DNA of 64,000 nt from the NCBI GenBank assembly GCA_050084985.1, contig JBITNC010000001.1:170810001-170874000 (forward strand), written 5' to 3'. Of this stretch, positions 1 through 11,905 are shown piece by piece. Under the pieces are notes generated by a model. That model was not told where the DNA came from. It saw nothing but the letters and a program-made list of their open reading frames with translations, and ran no database searches. The position numbers and the translations under genes were made by a program. Position 1 is the stretch's first letter. Each line of letters begins with the position of its first letter. This stretch comes from Nageia nagi (taxonomy: Eukaryota; Pinophyta).

Positions 1-1
1 T

Positions 2-2152
2 TGTGTTAAATATGGGATCAAGCAATAATTCATAATCCCTTACACCCCTCAGTAAAATGGAGTTGCTGAAAGGAAGAATCAAACCATTATGGAAATGGCA
101 AGGTGCATGTTGGGTAACCTTCCTAGTTTCTTATGGGGAGAAGCTATTCACACTGCTATTCACACCCTAAATAGGTGTCCTACTAAAGTAGTTGAAGGTA
201 AAACTTCGTATGAAGCATGGACAGGAAAGAAAGCTAACATCTCACACTTTAGGGTCTTCGATTATGATGCATTTGCCTTCATTACCTCAGAGAAAAGAAA
301 GAAGTTGGATCAAAGATAAGAAAAATGCATCTTTGTGGGGTATGATAATCAGCATAGAGGTTACAAGCTCTACTCCTCATCCCATAAAACAGTCTTTATT
401 TCTAGGGATGTCAAGTTCAATGAACTTCCGAAGGATACGACTTCTCATGTTGAGGTGTCTGATTTAGATGATTCTTCACCTGCACCTAATTGGTTGGATG
501 ATCATGTAGGGAAGTCACCACAAGAGCAAAATTCTCCAGCTCAGAGAATTACAAGAAGTATAACCTTGAATAAATCTTTATTTACCAAAATTGATAATAC
601 GAATGAGCCATCAACCTTCAAAGAAGCTTCCAAGCAAGAGTGTTGGATGGAAGCTATGAAATTTGAGTATGAGGGGCTCATGAAAAATGAAACTTGGGAT
701 TTGGTTCCTTATACTAATGAGAAAAATGTGATTGGAAATAAATGGATATACAAGGTCAAGTACAATTCTGATGGAGAAATTGAAAAATACAAAGCAAGGT
801 AAGTGGCTAAAGGATTCGCTCAGAAATATGGTATTGATTATGAGGAAACATTTGCTCTTGTGGCCAAGATGCCTACTTTCAGAATAATCCTTGCTCTTTC
901 TGTAGCTCAAGGATGGAAAGTTTTCCAACTTGATGTCAAGAGTGCATTTCTCAATGGTGACTTGGATGTAGAAATCTACATGAATCAACTAGAAGGATTT
1001 ATTCCAAAAGGTAAAGAGTCTCTTGTGTGCAAGCTAAAGAAGTCTTTGTATGGACTTAAGCAAGCACCTAGAGCATGGTATAAGAAAATTTCAAGATTCT
1101 TTACAGATATTGGTTTTTTCAAATGCTTCTCTGACTCAAATCTCTATGTACTCAATCAAGGAAAAGACATGGTCTTAATTCTCCTTTATGTGGATGATCT
1201 TCTTATAACTGGCAATAATATTGAAATCATCCAAGAGTGCATATCCAAACTGAAGGCAACATTTGAAATGACTGATCTAGGTCTATTGCATTACTATCTT
1301 GGGATGCAAGTATACCAACATAAAGATTGTACTTATCTTAGTCAATCTAAGTATATATCAGACATCTTGCAAAAGTTTGGAATGGAGGAGTGTAGATATG
1401 CTGTAATACCTATTTCTCCTAGAATCGTTGTATCTTTAAGCTCAGATTCTCAATTGGCTGATGCTATAGCTTATAGACAATTCATTGGTAGTCTTCTGTA
1501 TCTGACTATCTCTCAACCTGATATTGCCTTTACAGTGAATCTGATGGCTCGATTCATGCAAAAACCATATGTTGAACACCTCAATGCTATTAAGCAAATC
1601 TTGAGGTATGTGGCAAGGATAAAGGATCTTGCTCTTAAGTATTCCAAAGTGCCCTTAATTATTCTCTTTGGGTTCTTAGATTCTGATTATGGGGGAGATA
1701 GAGATGATAGAAAATCAACCTCTGCATATGTGTTTAGCATTGGTTCAGGTGCTATCTCTTGGGCTTCCAAGAAGCAACCTATTATGACTCTTTCTACCAT
1801 CGAAGCTGAATATCGAGCCATGTCTGTTGCCACCTAAGAAGCTATTTGGCTGAAGCATCTTCTGAATGAAATTGGGTATAAGCAAAATAGCCCATCTCTT
1901 ATTTCTTCAGACAATCAATCGGCTATCTCTTTAGCTAAGAATCCTGTGTTCCATCAAAGAACCAAACATGTGGAAATCCAAGCCTATTTTATCAGGGAGA
2001 AGGTTCTAGATGACATCATACACTTAGAGTATTGTCCATTTATTGAAAACTCTGCTAATTTATTCACCAAGCCCCTTCCCGAAGCTCAGTTCAGCAAGCT
2101 TAGGGATTCTCTTAGGTTGATGAAGTTGCCCTCAAGGGGGAGTGAAGTTTGA
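2..2152 (+). pseudogene. Copia polyprotein remnant: integrase C-terminus, reverse transcriptase, RNase H
   Basis: One reading frame runs through the whole segment. In order it shows the integrase C-terminal part (NGVAERKN at about 56-79 and a CIFVGYDN-type motif near 326-349), reverse transcriptase (VAKGFAQKYG near 803, FQLDVKSAFLNGDL near 926-967, LYGLKQAPRAWY near 1048) with the catalytic YVDD at 1187-1198, and RNase H (SAYVFSIGSGAISW, LSTIEAEYRAM, ending after LPSRGSEV). Five in-frame stops interrupt it: TAA at 26, 53, 317, 800 and 1835. The stops at 53 and 1835 sit where family members have Gln, so they fit CAA to TAA; the one at 800 replaces Leu (TTA), as seen in copia-2. The catalytic aspartates survive, but the frame cannot give a full protein. 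Confidence 0.92.
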
Positions 2153-2227
2153 ACTTTTGTTAGTGATGACAACTTCACCTCTAAGAGGCTCTTTTGTTGT
2201 TGTTATATAGTGTGTGTTGATTATGAT

Positions 2228-2639
2228 ATACCTCTGTGGTAAGTTTGCTCTGCATGACAAACTTGTTGTACATTTTTATACCTCCATGGTAAGTTTGCTC
2301 TATGTGACAAATTTGTTGTACATTTTATACCTCCGTGGTAAGTTTGCTCTGCATGACAAACTTGTTGTACATTTTATACCTTCATGGTAAGTTTGCTCTA
2401 CGTGAAAAACTTATTGTACATTTTATACCTCCATGGTAAGTTTGCTCTGCATGAGAAACTTGTTGTACATTTTATACCTCCGTGGTAAGTTTGCTCTGCA
2501 TGAGAAACTTGTTGTATAATTTTTTGAGCATATAATTAATATACCTATGTGGTAAGTTTGCTCTACGTGAGGAACTTGTTGTACATTTTATACCTTCATG
2601 GTAAGTTTGCTCTGCGTGAGAAACTTGTACAATTTTTAT
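2228..2639 (+). repeat. Tandem repeat, eight copies of a 49-bp unit, in the 3' UTR of copia-1
   Basis: Units start at 2228, 2278, 2327, 2376, 2425, 2474, 2541 and 2590, so the period is 49-50 bp with one 67-bp gap. Each unit begins ATACCT and carries an inverted repeat AAGTTTG / CAAACTT around a 10-base loop. It is perfect in the first and third units and has one or a few changes in the others. The array lies between the RNase H stop and the LTR. The matching place in copia-2 (about 24920-24985, opposite strand) holds only one recognisable unit, so the array expanded in this copy or lineage. Confidence 0.9.
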
Positions 2640-3106
2640 GCTCTATTAATAATCAACACATGTCTATATACAACAGGTGACTATGAGTGATGGCTTGGCA
2701 TCTCCGTGATGACTTATAGTGCACCATTGATAAGTTATTTATAAGATGGAATTATTTGATTCTCTTATTTGAATATATGATGCATCTAACTGATTTTGTT
2801 CATGAGTTGCTTATAGCATGCAGGATCTTCTTCAGAAATGCAAGTTACTCACCTTGTGTAAGCAAGCTCATGGAGACTCACATGTCAACTTAAAGTTGAT
2901 CGACTACTATGTACAGTGAAACCAGTTGTGGTTAATGATTGTATTGTAAACCATTTTGTCAAATGGTAATGTAGTGAGTCTCAAACTAGTTCTCAAAAAG
3001 ATTCTCAAATATGTAAATGTTCTCATTTCCACTTGTATCTCTATGGAGGAGAACTCTCTCTTACTCTCTCTCTTCTCTCTTCTACGCTCTATCCCAATAT
3101 TGCATT

Positions 3107-3115
3107 AAGGGGGAG
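3107..3115 (+). other. Polypurine tract of copia-1
   Basis: The purine run AAGGGGGAG directly precedes the LTR start TGTTAGAATT. This is the expected position of the plus-strand primer of an LTR retrotransposon. Copia-2 has AAGAGGGAG at the same place. Confidence 0.85.
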
Positions 3116-3604
3116 TGTTAGAATTTGTAATGAAATATTGTGAATATCTAAACTCCTTGTAAATTCAATTAATCACTTAAAGGATATGTAGATACCTTAA
3201 GGGATTAATTGAATTCTTTATTATGTAGACTTTGACCTTACCATGGGGTTAGTTGGTAAGTTAAAGTTAGGTCATACATTTATTGTAACCCTAACCTTAC
3301 CCTTGGGTTAAAGGGAGGTTAGGGAGGTGCTTTCATGCTATAAATAGAGGGCCTCTCCTCTTGTAACAAAACTAAGATTTGAAGTAAGATTACTCTACTA
3401 GTTTGTGTAGGAGAGAAAGAGAATTGTAGTAAGAGGTGCATAGATTGAGAATTGAGAACTAGTTGTGGATGTACTCCCAAGGAGGGAGGAACCACATTAT
3501 ATTTGTTTATCTTGTGTGAATGGTGTTATTAGCTTGTAGATGTTGAGTGATTGAGTTTCCTATAGTCTTGGACCTTGAGGATTAGTCTAGATCTAATTCC
3601 TTCA
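3116..3604 (+). repeat. 3' LTR of copia-1
   Basis: The LTR starts TGTTAGAATT straight after the polypurine tract and ends with TTCCTTCA, giving 489 bp with TG...CA ends. A TATA box, TATAAATAG, lies at 3339-3347 in the middle, as expected for the U3 promoter. The right end was placed by length agreement with the copia-2 LTRs (503 and 487 bp) and by the switch to coding-like sequence after 3604. The other LTR is outside the window, so the end is not proved by pairing. Confidence 0.75.
3339..3347 (+). promoter_or_regulatory. TATA box in the copia-1 LTR
   Basis: TATAAATAG lies about 220 bp into the LTR in a GC-richer context. Position and sequence match a retrotransposon LTR promoter. The copia-2 LTRs carry a CTATAAATAG-like box in the corresponding place, read on the minus strand. 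Confidence 0.6.
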
Positions 3605-4800
3605 GAGCCTAAGCAAGATACCCTTGTAATACCTTCCACTAAAATTCAAGAAGAAATCTCTTGGAAGGCATGAGTGGCATACCTAGATAAAAAACTTAAA
3701 CAAACTAACTCCTCTACATGTGAACCAAGTATAATTACTCAAATAGAGGAGAGTAATATGATTAAAGAGGACATTCAAGTTATAACTAAAAAGTAAAACA
3801 AAGAGGAATCCATAAATGATCAAAATCATATCTCTCGAGTGGATTTCCAATTCAAAAATGTTAGTCTTGATGAGTTTACCATTGATGAGATTCTATTTAA
3901 TATCTTATCTCTTCATGACGTAGGCTATTTGTTCGAGTCTCCTTTGGCCATTGGTAATTTGGTATCACTAGGTCCATCGAATAACCAAGTTGATTTATTT
4001 ATCTAGGTCCTAATTTTCCCTTTTACCAAGTTCTTAAGATCATGTAAAAATAAGCTTTTACAGGTAAACTCGATTATTTATCTAGACCTTCCTTCATTCC
4101 TCACTACTTTGCCAAGTGTAAATGGCATGGGTTTGGCTTGGGTCAGTATGAACAAGGCATGATTCATGTCATGCAACTACCTATTTAGGGTGAAAAAGAC
4201 AAGTGAGGCTTTGGTTTCAATGGTCCTCAAATATTAATAGCCTCAACCCAAATTCATGAGATTGAGAATGAGGGAGACTACAAGGAACTTGCCTCCACTT
4301 ATGAGGACTTGCTATTTGAAGCACCCTCTTCACCAACATCTTAGTGTTATGTTCCTCCCTTTCTATTTCAACAATCAACATGGTTGGAGTCTCCTTGATT
4401 TCTCCTTTTTCTCATCCCCTTAATTTTGATACTATTTATGTGGTGGATCAAGATAGTGTTGATTTTGAAATGATTCCTAGAACTGACCTTACCACCTATG
4501 ATAGTTTTATTTGGCCTTATAGACATGTTGAACCCTATGAAAATAAGCCAAATGAGGACACTTATTGGTTGTATCTTAACCACTAATTGGTGGATGGATC
4601 ACACATGCTAGTTGAGGAGTCAATTGAGATTGACCTAGGAGATGATCCTAGTATCCAAAAAATGGTTCAGTTTGGCAAAGGGCTTGATATAGATGAGCTA
4701 GCAAAATGGACTACAAAGATCAAGAAGAGAGTGAGGGTCTTTGATTATGCATACTAGGATCTAGTAGGGTTGTATACCAACATTATGGTATCACTTGAAT
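3605..4800 (+). pseudogene. Gypsy-1 region upstream of RT, degenerate
   Basis: Short open stretches in several frames look like decayed polyprotein. One, at 4344-4586, reads DQDSVDFEMIPRTDLTTYDS and then WPYRHVEPYENKP. Acidic text near 4610-4740 is followed by FDYAY and DLVGL, at the place where many Gypsy polyproteins carry an FAWSY...MPGL-type motif just before RT. No zinc knuckle or protease DTG motif was recognised. The call rests mainly on position before a clear RT and on residual coding character. Confidence 0.5.
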
Positions 4801-4809
4801 TTAAAACTT

Positions 4810-6060
4810 GATGCTAAACTAGTTAAATAAAAACCATCTCATATGCATCCTGGTAAGGCATTGTTGGTCATGGCAGAGTTGAAAAAAATATTGGATACCA
4901 AATTTATAGAGGTAATTGCTTATCTAGAGTGGGTCTCTAATCTAGTGATAATTCCCAAACCAGATGGTCAAATTAGAATTTGTACAAATTTTAGATATGT
5001 GAATAAAACTTGTCCTAAGGATGATTTTTCATTTCCTAATATTGATACCTTAGTTTACAACATGATGGTTCATGAAATGTTCTCATTGATAGATGAATTT
5101 TTTGGTTACAATCAAATCATAATCTTTGAAGAGGATAAGTATAAAAGATATTCACCACCCCATGGGGGACATATTGTTATCGGGTGATACCATTTGGTAT
5201 AAGGAATGTAGAAGTAACTTATCAAAGGGCCATGACTTACAATCTTCATGATAATATGCATGATATAGTTAAGGAATATGTGGATTAATTGATTAAGAAA
5301 ACTAAAACACATGATACTCATTTTGAGGAAGTATGTAAGGTTTTGAATAGATTACTATAATACAATGTTAGACTCAATCCCAAGAAGTGTGTTTTTTGGG
5401 TTATATTAAAGAAACTATTGGGGTTCATCATATCCAAGAGAGGCATTGAGGTTGATCCTAACAAGGTTCAAGCTATTAACTAAATGCCTCCTCCAAAAAA
5501 TTTAAAACAATTTCAAATTTTACAAGGCAAGATTCAAGCTATTAAGAGATTCATAGAATAATTGTTTGATAAATGTTGACCATTCAACAATTTGTTGAAG
5601 AAGAATATCAACTTTGCTTGGGATTTAGAGTGTCATGAGGTATTTGATGTGATTAAAAAGTATCTTATGCATCCTCCCATTCTTATTCCTCCTAGGATAG
5701 AAGTGCCATTTCACTTATACATTTATGCCACTAACTTTGCTTTGGGATTGATGTTGGCCCAATAGAATGAAGCAAAGAGAGAGCAAGCCATATACTACCT
5801 AAGTTGTACTCTAGCAGTATATAATACTAGATATGCACATCTTGAGAAATTATGCCTAGTAGTATTCTTTGCAGCTCAGAAGTTGTGACACTACATGCTT
5901 AATCAAAAGGCTTATTTGATTTCCAAGATAGATCCATTAAAGTATATGATGAATAAGGCTATGCAAAACTCTCTAGTGGCAAAATGGATCATGTTTCTTA
6001 TAAAGTTTAATCTTAAGTTAATAAATTAGAAGTCTATCTCAAAGGTTAAGTTATAGTTGA
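4810..6060 (+). pseudogene. Gypsy-1 reverse transcriptase remnant
   Basis: The clearest stretch (4843-5187) reads IPKPDGQIRICTNFRYVNK, then a KDDFSFPNID motif and FGYNQI, which are standard Gypsy RT blocks. After a frameshift the text continues YQRAMTYNL and then YVD at 5277-5285, followed immediately by TAA at 5286. The second catalytic Asp of the YVDD box is therefore lost. Further on come LNPKKCVF, LLGFIISKRGIEVDPNKVQAI and, near 5690-5900, a segment like the RNase H-proximal RT end (YLSCTLAVYNTRYAHLEK). In FAAQKL*HYML near 5888 the stop TGA fits CGA to TGA. Not functional. Confidence 0.88.
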
Positions 6061-6175
6061 TCAATTGGTAGAAGCACCACAAAAAAATGATTTTCCTCTA
6101 CACATTGAGTTATCGAATAATAATTTGCTTTGTGTGTTTGAGATTGAAGAAGTAGTAGAATAAGAGGATTTTGAT

Positions 6176-6703
6176 ATGACTATGTATTTTGATGGATCTT
6201 GCTATGAGAAAGGGGAAGGAGCTAGGGTATTGTTTATAACACCTCAGGGTATGCCTATGCTTATATCCTTTAGACTATCCTTTGAGTGCACAAACAACGA
6301 TGTTGAGCATGAATCACTCATGTTTGGGTTGAAATTAGCAATAGAGATGAAGTATGAGTGTCTCAAGATATATGATAAATCTTTGCTAATTATTAACCAA
6401 ATGAAGGCTATTTATCCTTGTAACCAACCATGTCTTAATTTGCATAAGGCCATGGTTAAGACTTTATTAGAAAATTTCAAAGCATATGATATTGAGGCTA
6501 GCCTTAGACCCTCGAATAAATTTACAAATATAATCGCATCTTTTGGATCCCTAATCCCCCAAAACCCATTCCAAAGGGTCACACATAAGGAAGTGATCAT
6601 TATGTATTATTACTCTTTGGATTTGACCTTATATCATGAGGATCCCCACCATAGGTTAATGAGCTCAATATTGTATCTAAGGATTTACGGTATCACCAGT
6701 TAA
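6176..6703 (+). pseudogene. Gypsy-1 RNase H remnant
   Basis: This 175-codon open stretch starts TMYFDGSCYEKGEG, the usual plant Gypsy RNase H opening with its first catalytic Asp. It goes on with SFECTNNDVEHESLMFGLKL, which contains the catalytic Glu region, and KIYDKSLLIINQM, where the family has GDS; the Asp remains but its context is changed (YDK). The stretch then runs through a connector, ASLRPSNKFTN and ASFGSLIP, to a stop at 6701. It is the longest intact piece of gypsy-1, but it is only one domain of a longer polyprotein. Confidence 0.85.
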
Positions 6704-6739
6704 GGATTTTATTAAGTGGGGGACCTTACCTGCCACCAT

Positions 6740-7964
6740 GTGTACCATTAAAAAGCATTAATTCAATAAGAAATGCATTAAGTACACCATTCTAAGTGAT
6801 GTTGTCTATAGGAGGGGTTATGATGGAGTGCTCCTTCATTGTCTAGAGTTTCCATAAGAATAGATTTCTATGCATACATGTCATGATGGTACTTTTGGTA
6901 GGCACTTTAGTAGATTCGAAATTTCCAAGAGACTAATGAGAATGGGATATTACTAGCCCACTATGGAGAGATATTATCATGAATATGTTAAGAAGTATGT
7001 AACGTATCAGCAACATGCCAATTTTACATACACACCTTCTCAATCATTATAACCCATTCATGCTATGTGGCCATTTTCTAGATGGAGGTTTGATTTGATT
7101 GGCCAATTTAACCCACCTTCATTAGGAGGGCACAAGTTCATCATTACAACCATTTAATATTTCACAAAGTGGATAGAAGAAACCCACATGCTATCCACTA
7201 AGGGTCACAAGATTATGGAATTTATAGAGTGTAACATCATTAGTTAGTTTAGCATCCTTATGCAGATCATTTCAGATAATGGTTCGAATTTCAAGAATAA
7301 GGGCATGCAAAGTTTTTGCTATAGATGTAAGATTAAACATAGCTTTTCTACACCTTATTATTCATAAGGTGATCAGAAGGCAATAGCAAGAAACAAGATA
7401 ATAATGGTAATCCTTAATAAAACTATTAGCATATCATATAGGAATTGGCACACTTAGATACTGCTCACCTTATGGGCCTACAGAACTAACATTTGTACTC
7501 CTACAGGTGCCACGCCTTTCTCACTAGTGTATGGGGTAGAGGCTATGATTCCATTAGAGATTGAGACCCCATCCTTATGCAGTTAGTTACAATATATTCT
7601 TCTAGAATTAGATCCTCAGTAGGCTAGATTGAACTAGTTTGTGTTGCTAGATGAAAGATATGTCAATGCCTTAGTGCATTTCAAAGTTTATCAAAATCTC
7701 TTAAGTAAGCTTACAATAAAAGGGTTAGGCCTCAAGAATTTTACATAGGTGATGTGGTCTTAAAATAAAATTAGTAGCACTCACATTTAGGGTAGGTTTT
7801 TAGGGATAAGTTTGCTTTAAACTGGTTAGGGCCCTATGTGATTTAATGCAAATTTGGATCAAGGGCATACCACTTAGCTACCTTGGAAGGGGTAGAAAAG
7901 GTTAAATAGATTAGTATCATACACCTTTATCCCTTCTAGGTCTAGGAAGAGGCATGGTTTTTGT
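6740..7964 (+). pseudogene. Gypsy-1 integrase remnant
   Basis: A zinc-binding-like part (CHDGTFGRHFSRFE near 6880-6920) leads to KKYVTYQQHAN near 6985, where the family has two zinc-binding Cys; both positions are Tyr here, which fits TGT to TAT changes. The catalytic core follows: FDLIGQFNPPSLGGHKFI near 7090, ISDNGSNF near 7270, then AIARNK near 7380, where the last catalytic residue, usually Glu, is missing. [20 protein letters not shown] near 7460 and a degraded C-terminal domain follow. Many in-frame stops interrupt it. Confidence 0.85.
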
Positions 7965-9379
7965 ATGTGTTAGCTTGTTATTTAATTATCTTGTATCTCA
8001 TGTTCTTAAAAAGATTAAAAAAAAAAAAATCTAAAAAATATTTGTCCTAATCTTCATGTAATTCCATCAACATCTTATTTTCCTCTCATCATTTTCTATA
8101 TTCATTTCATAGTGAGAGTCAATCGTATTTGACTTGGATTTTCAATTTATGTGCCCATATAAGAAAGATTCTTATGCAAGCTATATTAAGTAGCTATGGG
8201 GGTCTATTTTCATCTACCAAAGTTTTATTTCACCAAGCTGGATCTTAACATTTAGGATGAATACTTGGATGGTCTTTCACATTAGTATTTCTTACCTTTT
8301 ATGGGGATACAAAAACCACTAGTCATTCATTACTAGCATCAATCACTTGGATTGTATTCACTTTCATGTGCTTGCTTTATATTTAATTGTATTTTCTTAA
8401 CAATTTGTAAAGGTCATGGAACCGTTAGAAGATACATCTTTCCTAGTTTAGTTCAAGCTAGAGCTCATCTTAGACATTTAGATAGAAGTTAGTTCCAAAC
8501 CTATTTTAATTTATTTTTGTGTCCACCTATGGTGTATCAAAGTTGTCAATCGTTCATGTTCTCATTGTTTCTCACCATGGGTTGGGACTGTTTAATGGCT
8601 TTCCTCGCATTATTTTGCAAAATGTGAGGAACAAGATCTCATTTAGCATATTAAAATTGAACTTGATCCCAAATATCCTACATCATATGATCATGTTTTA
8701 AATTGTTATTTTTTTAAACATTAAAACTCATTCATCTAAAGAAAAAATAAAATAAATCTATCACAACCATCTCATTGGCATAACAATAAAAGCATCCATG
8801 AATTGAACCATCGCATTCTATAATCATCATAATAACAAATATGACATAAATACATTCATCAAGATTTTAGATCAAAATATGTAAGCAAAATCATCATGTA
8901 TATATAAAGGTGGTGTAAGCCATCATAAAAACTAAATAAGCTATCTAGAGTGCTTTGATACTAAAATATTGTCTAGTGATATACATTCATCTCATATGTT
9001 TAATCTAAGCCTATCTAGTCTATCTAGCCAAAAAATTTGTGTCTCATCCATCCTCAAAGCTATCAAGAAGAATATGGAGATCTCTCATGTGGTCTTGCTA
9101 TAGATTGAGATATCTCTAGAACTCTCTCTCCTATATGTCTAGTCCTATCATGTGTATGGGAGGTCACATGCGATAAGTTCCTTGTATACATACTCCTGGA
9201 GGTCATGTATATACCTTAAGTCCTATAAATCCTACTTTGTGATCTTAATAAGATGTTTGGTAGTGGAATGGTCCTCTATATGAACTCTACCTCATAAATT
9301 TGAACCCATCTATCATGTCTCTATAGGTGTCTATGTAGAGCATCTAGTCATCATATCATACTCATTATGATTTATGACA
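7965..9379. other. AT-rich interval without a recognisable gene
   Basis: Downstream of the gypsy-1 integrase the sequence is AT-rich and shows no convincing reading frame on either strand. A short G run near 8197-8201 (CTATGGGGGTCTATTTT) could be an internal purine tract. Closer to 9000-9379 the minus strand keeps faint coding-like text continuous with the PMD-like remnant. Confidence 0.5.
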
Positions 9380-9785
9380 TCTCCATCTCTCTCTAACTAG
9401 GATCGATGCTCTATAAATTCTTGGTCTCTAGCCTTTGGTGGTGCTCTTGCTCCAAATTTTGCACCCTCTGATGAAGCTCTACCTCTTAGAGCCTACTCTC
9501 CTACTCGCACTTCTTTCTCTGATCTAGGTTGTGCTCTCTCTTTATTAGTTTATGCTCTAGTTCTATTATCCACTACTTTGTTATCATTATTCTAGGATTA
9601 GTTATCTCTACAAGACCTCCCTCATCATGTTGGGGGGACTTTTACCTACATCTAACCTGTCTCTATAGGGGATCATCCTCAGCCTCCTCCTTGACCAACT
9701 TAAGATGTTGAGCAACCCATAATCTAGTGTAGGCCTCTATGCAACCTACATCAACCTAGTCTTTAACCTCTTCCTTATCACTATT
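9380..9785 (-). pseudogene. PMD-like reading frame, C-terminal coiled-coil part, left of the insertion
   Basis: Read on the minus strand from 9785, the frame gives DKEEVKD, IEAYTRLWVAQHLKLVKEEA, and then heptad-like text (IELEHKLIKREHNLDQRKK, ELHQRVQNLEQEHHQRLE) down to about 9390. TAG and TAA stops are scattered through it. It is the continuation of the frame on the other side of the 22-kb insertion (31924-32960): when the insertion and one copy of its target duplication are taken out, the frame reads on without a shift. Coiled-coil tails after PMD domains are common in retroelement-associated versions. The domain part is on the right side. Confidence 0.6.
9781..9785. other. Left target-site duplication of the gag-only element
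   Basis: CTATT here faces CTATC at 31924-31928, one transition apart, directly outside the TG...CA ends of the large element. The pair, and the way the flanking minus-strand frame rejoins, support one insertion event. Confidence 0.75.
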
Positions 9786-10876
9786 TATGAGAATTCAAAA
9801 CCACTCATGTGTCATCTAGATACCACTTTTCAACATCTAAAATGTAGCTTGTATTATGATGTGCTTGGATGGATGATAGTTGCAGATAAATGTTAGTAGG
9901 GATCTCTTCACTATGGTCCCTTAAGGCCCCAAAGCATACTCAAGGAGAGGTTTAAAACCTCTTTGAATGAATGTAGATCCCTATCCCATGACCAAATGGG
10001 TGCTGGAAAATAATTAAATGCCTAGGATGCAATAATGATAAAAATAAATTAATTTAAATGAATCTAGCCTAGGAGATATACTACATGACATAGAAAATGC
10101 ATTAAAACACTTATTTATAGAAGTATATAATGTTCCAATGGCTCCTTGATTATCCTCTCCAAGCTAGCTCTAAGAAAGCTCTCTAACACCTATAAGAAAG
10201 ATTAAGACATGTTCTTATGCTTTGGTTCAGATTTGCATGGCAAGAGTGATAAGAGGAAGCTCTCAATGTTGGTTAGTTGGTTCTTGGATACTTGAAGTGA
10301 TAGAGTACTAAGTGTTGACTATGGCTTCTTATTTAGTTGATTTGCTCTTTATGTGTCTAAGGCTACTGAGTGTTGACTATTCTTCCCTCAATAATGGTTG
10401 GAGCTTGCTATTCTCTGTTCTTTGTTGAATGACCTACTAGCTATTGAGTGACCAAGGGAGACTAAATGTTTTGAGTTCCAACTTGCCAAAGGAGGGAGAG
10501 TGAGTTCAATTATAGAATGGCTACTACATGATATAGATGGAGGGTTCCACATTTAAGTGGGAGAACAAAGGGTGGCTAAATAGTCGACCACATCTATGAG
10601 TGCACCACTTCTATTTTGGGCACACGTGAGAAGCAGGAATAGATGAAGAAGGGAAATGGATTCAAAATGTAATCCATTTGAAAAATGATAGTTAGGATCA
10701 TTTGAATGATTGGCTAATTATTTGAATGAATGGTCAATCATTTGAATGATTGGCACAGTCATTCCATTAAGGAATGATTCTAACAAAAGACCCAAAAATG
10801 ACCAAAGACCATGAAAGACGATGGGTGACCACATGACATTGTAAAAAACATAAAATGTATTTTTTAGGTGCTTATA
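9786..10876 (-). repeat. 3' LTR of the gag-only element (left copy)
   Basis: On the + strand it begins TATGAGAATTC, where the other copy has TGTGAGCATTC, and ends AGGTGCTTATA, where the other copy has AGGTGCTTACA once copia-2 is removed. In element orientation this gives TGTAAGCACC at the start and CTCACA at the end. The two copies align throughout with many substitutions and small indels, so the insertion is not recent. Confidence 0.85.
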
Positions 10877-10880
10877 GATG

Positions 10881-10889
10881 CCCCCTTTT
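10881..10889 (-). other. Polypurine tract of the gag-only element
   Basis: On the minus strand the sequence reads AAAAGGGGG, followed by CATC and then the LTR start. A purine tract on this side fixes the element as minus-strand, in agreement with the direction of gag. Confidence 0.75.
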
Positions 10890-11439
10890 GGGGTGATTTT
10901 GCAAAACATTCTAAAGCAAGACTCAAATCAAAAGCTAACAAGATAGAATATGAAGAACAGATAACATGATACAAGACTACATGATAAGATGATGAGACAA
11001 CAATGAAGACATGATGAGATGATAATGATCAATGACCAACAATATCTTACTGACATGTAAGGCAATGTGGAGGTACGCAAAACTGCCACATGTTAAGGGA
11101 CAAATGTAAGATGCTGTTAAAGACATGGTCAACATAAAGGTGACCAACCTATAATGATTATGCTAAAATGCTTGAGACTCAAGGCAAGTCATGCTTAAAC
11201 ATATGATCATGCTACCAAAAGGAAACTTTACCTAATGTTGAATGGAAAGAAAAGCAAGATAATGATAATAATGACCTTATTATGACATGATTAATGATGA
11301 TGATGATCTTACCTTATGTTTAATAGAGAGCAAGATATGTAAAGGATAACTTTGCCCCATATTTAATGGAAAGCAAAGATGTTGATACTTGATCAAGATG
11401 CAATGATATGATAAGATGATATGGTGGGACTAACCACAA

Positions 11440-11905
11440 CATGAATCAGTTAGGATGAGAGTTGGTTTTAGCATATGATAGGCCATATAAGATCATCCTA
11501 TTGAAACATCATAGTGGAACAAATGATACAAAATGATATATGATACATGATAAATGATTCTACTTTGCCCTAGAAATTAAAGGGTGATTATGATACAACC
11601 AGGATGAGAGCTAGTTTTGATACATGACAAGCCATATAATATCATCTTGAACAAAGCATCATGGTGGAACAATCAAACCACAATAATGTATGATAAATGA
11701 TTCTGCTTTTCCCCAACAGTCAAAGGGAAACTATGATACAACTAGGATGAGAGTTGGTTTCAACATATGATAGGCTGTATAAGATCATCCCAAGCATAAA
11801 GTTACAATGGAACAATCACCATAACAAAATATGATACATGATTCTACTTTTCCCCAATAGTTGAAGGGTAACTGACTTTTACTTTACCCTAGCAGTTAAA
11901 GGGAA
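11440..11905. repeat. Tandem repeat, three copies of about 145 bp
   Basis: The words AGGATGAGAG(T/C)TGGTTT... and ...GGAACAATCA... recur with starts near 11453, 11601 and 11745. Each unit ends with the CTTTGCCC...AAAGGG word. The copies are diverged but collinear. Confidence 0.7.

Larger units (their letters stand above)
1..3604 (+). mobile_element. Ty1/Copia LTR retrotransposon (copia-1), 5' part outside the window
   Basis: The element enters the window inside its integrase domain and continues through reverse transcriptase, RNase H, a repeat-rich 3' UTR, a polypurine tract (3107-3115) and one LTR (3116-3604). The 5' LTR, gag and protease lie upstream of the window. After the LTR the sequence changes at once to Gypsy-type coding remnants, so copia-1 is probably inserted into gypsy-1; the candidate target duplication is GAGCC at 3605-3609, but its partner is not visible. 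It belongs to the same family as copia-2: the bases before the LTR, the start of the LTR and the bases before the PPT are nearly identical in both, while the rest of the LTR has diverged strongly. Confidence 0.9.
3605..7964 (+). mobile_element. Old Ty3/Gypsy element (gypsy-1), internal region
   Basis: Fragments in the expected order for a Gypsy pol occur on the + strand: a degenerate gag/linker part (3605-4800), RT (4810-6060), RNase H (6176-6703) and integrase (6740-7960). All parts are riddled with stops and frameshifts. The 5' end is hidden behind copia-1. The 3' part is uncertain because a huge element sits at 9786. The RNase H and integrase style (NNxx[21 protein letters not shown]) resembles Tat/Ogre-like plant Gypsy elements, which suggests that lineage but does not prove it. 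Confidence 0.85.
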
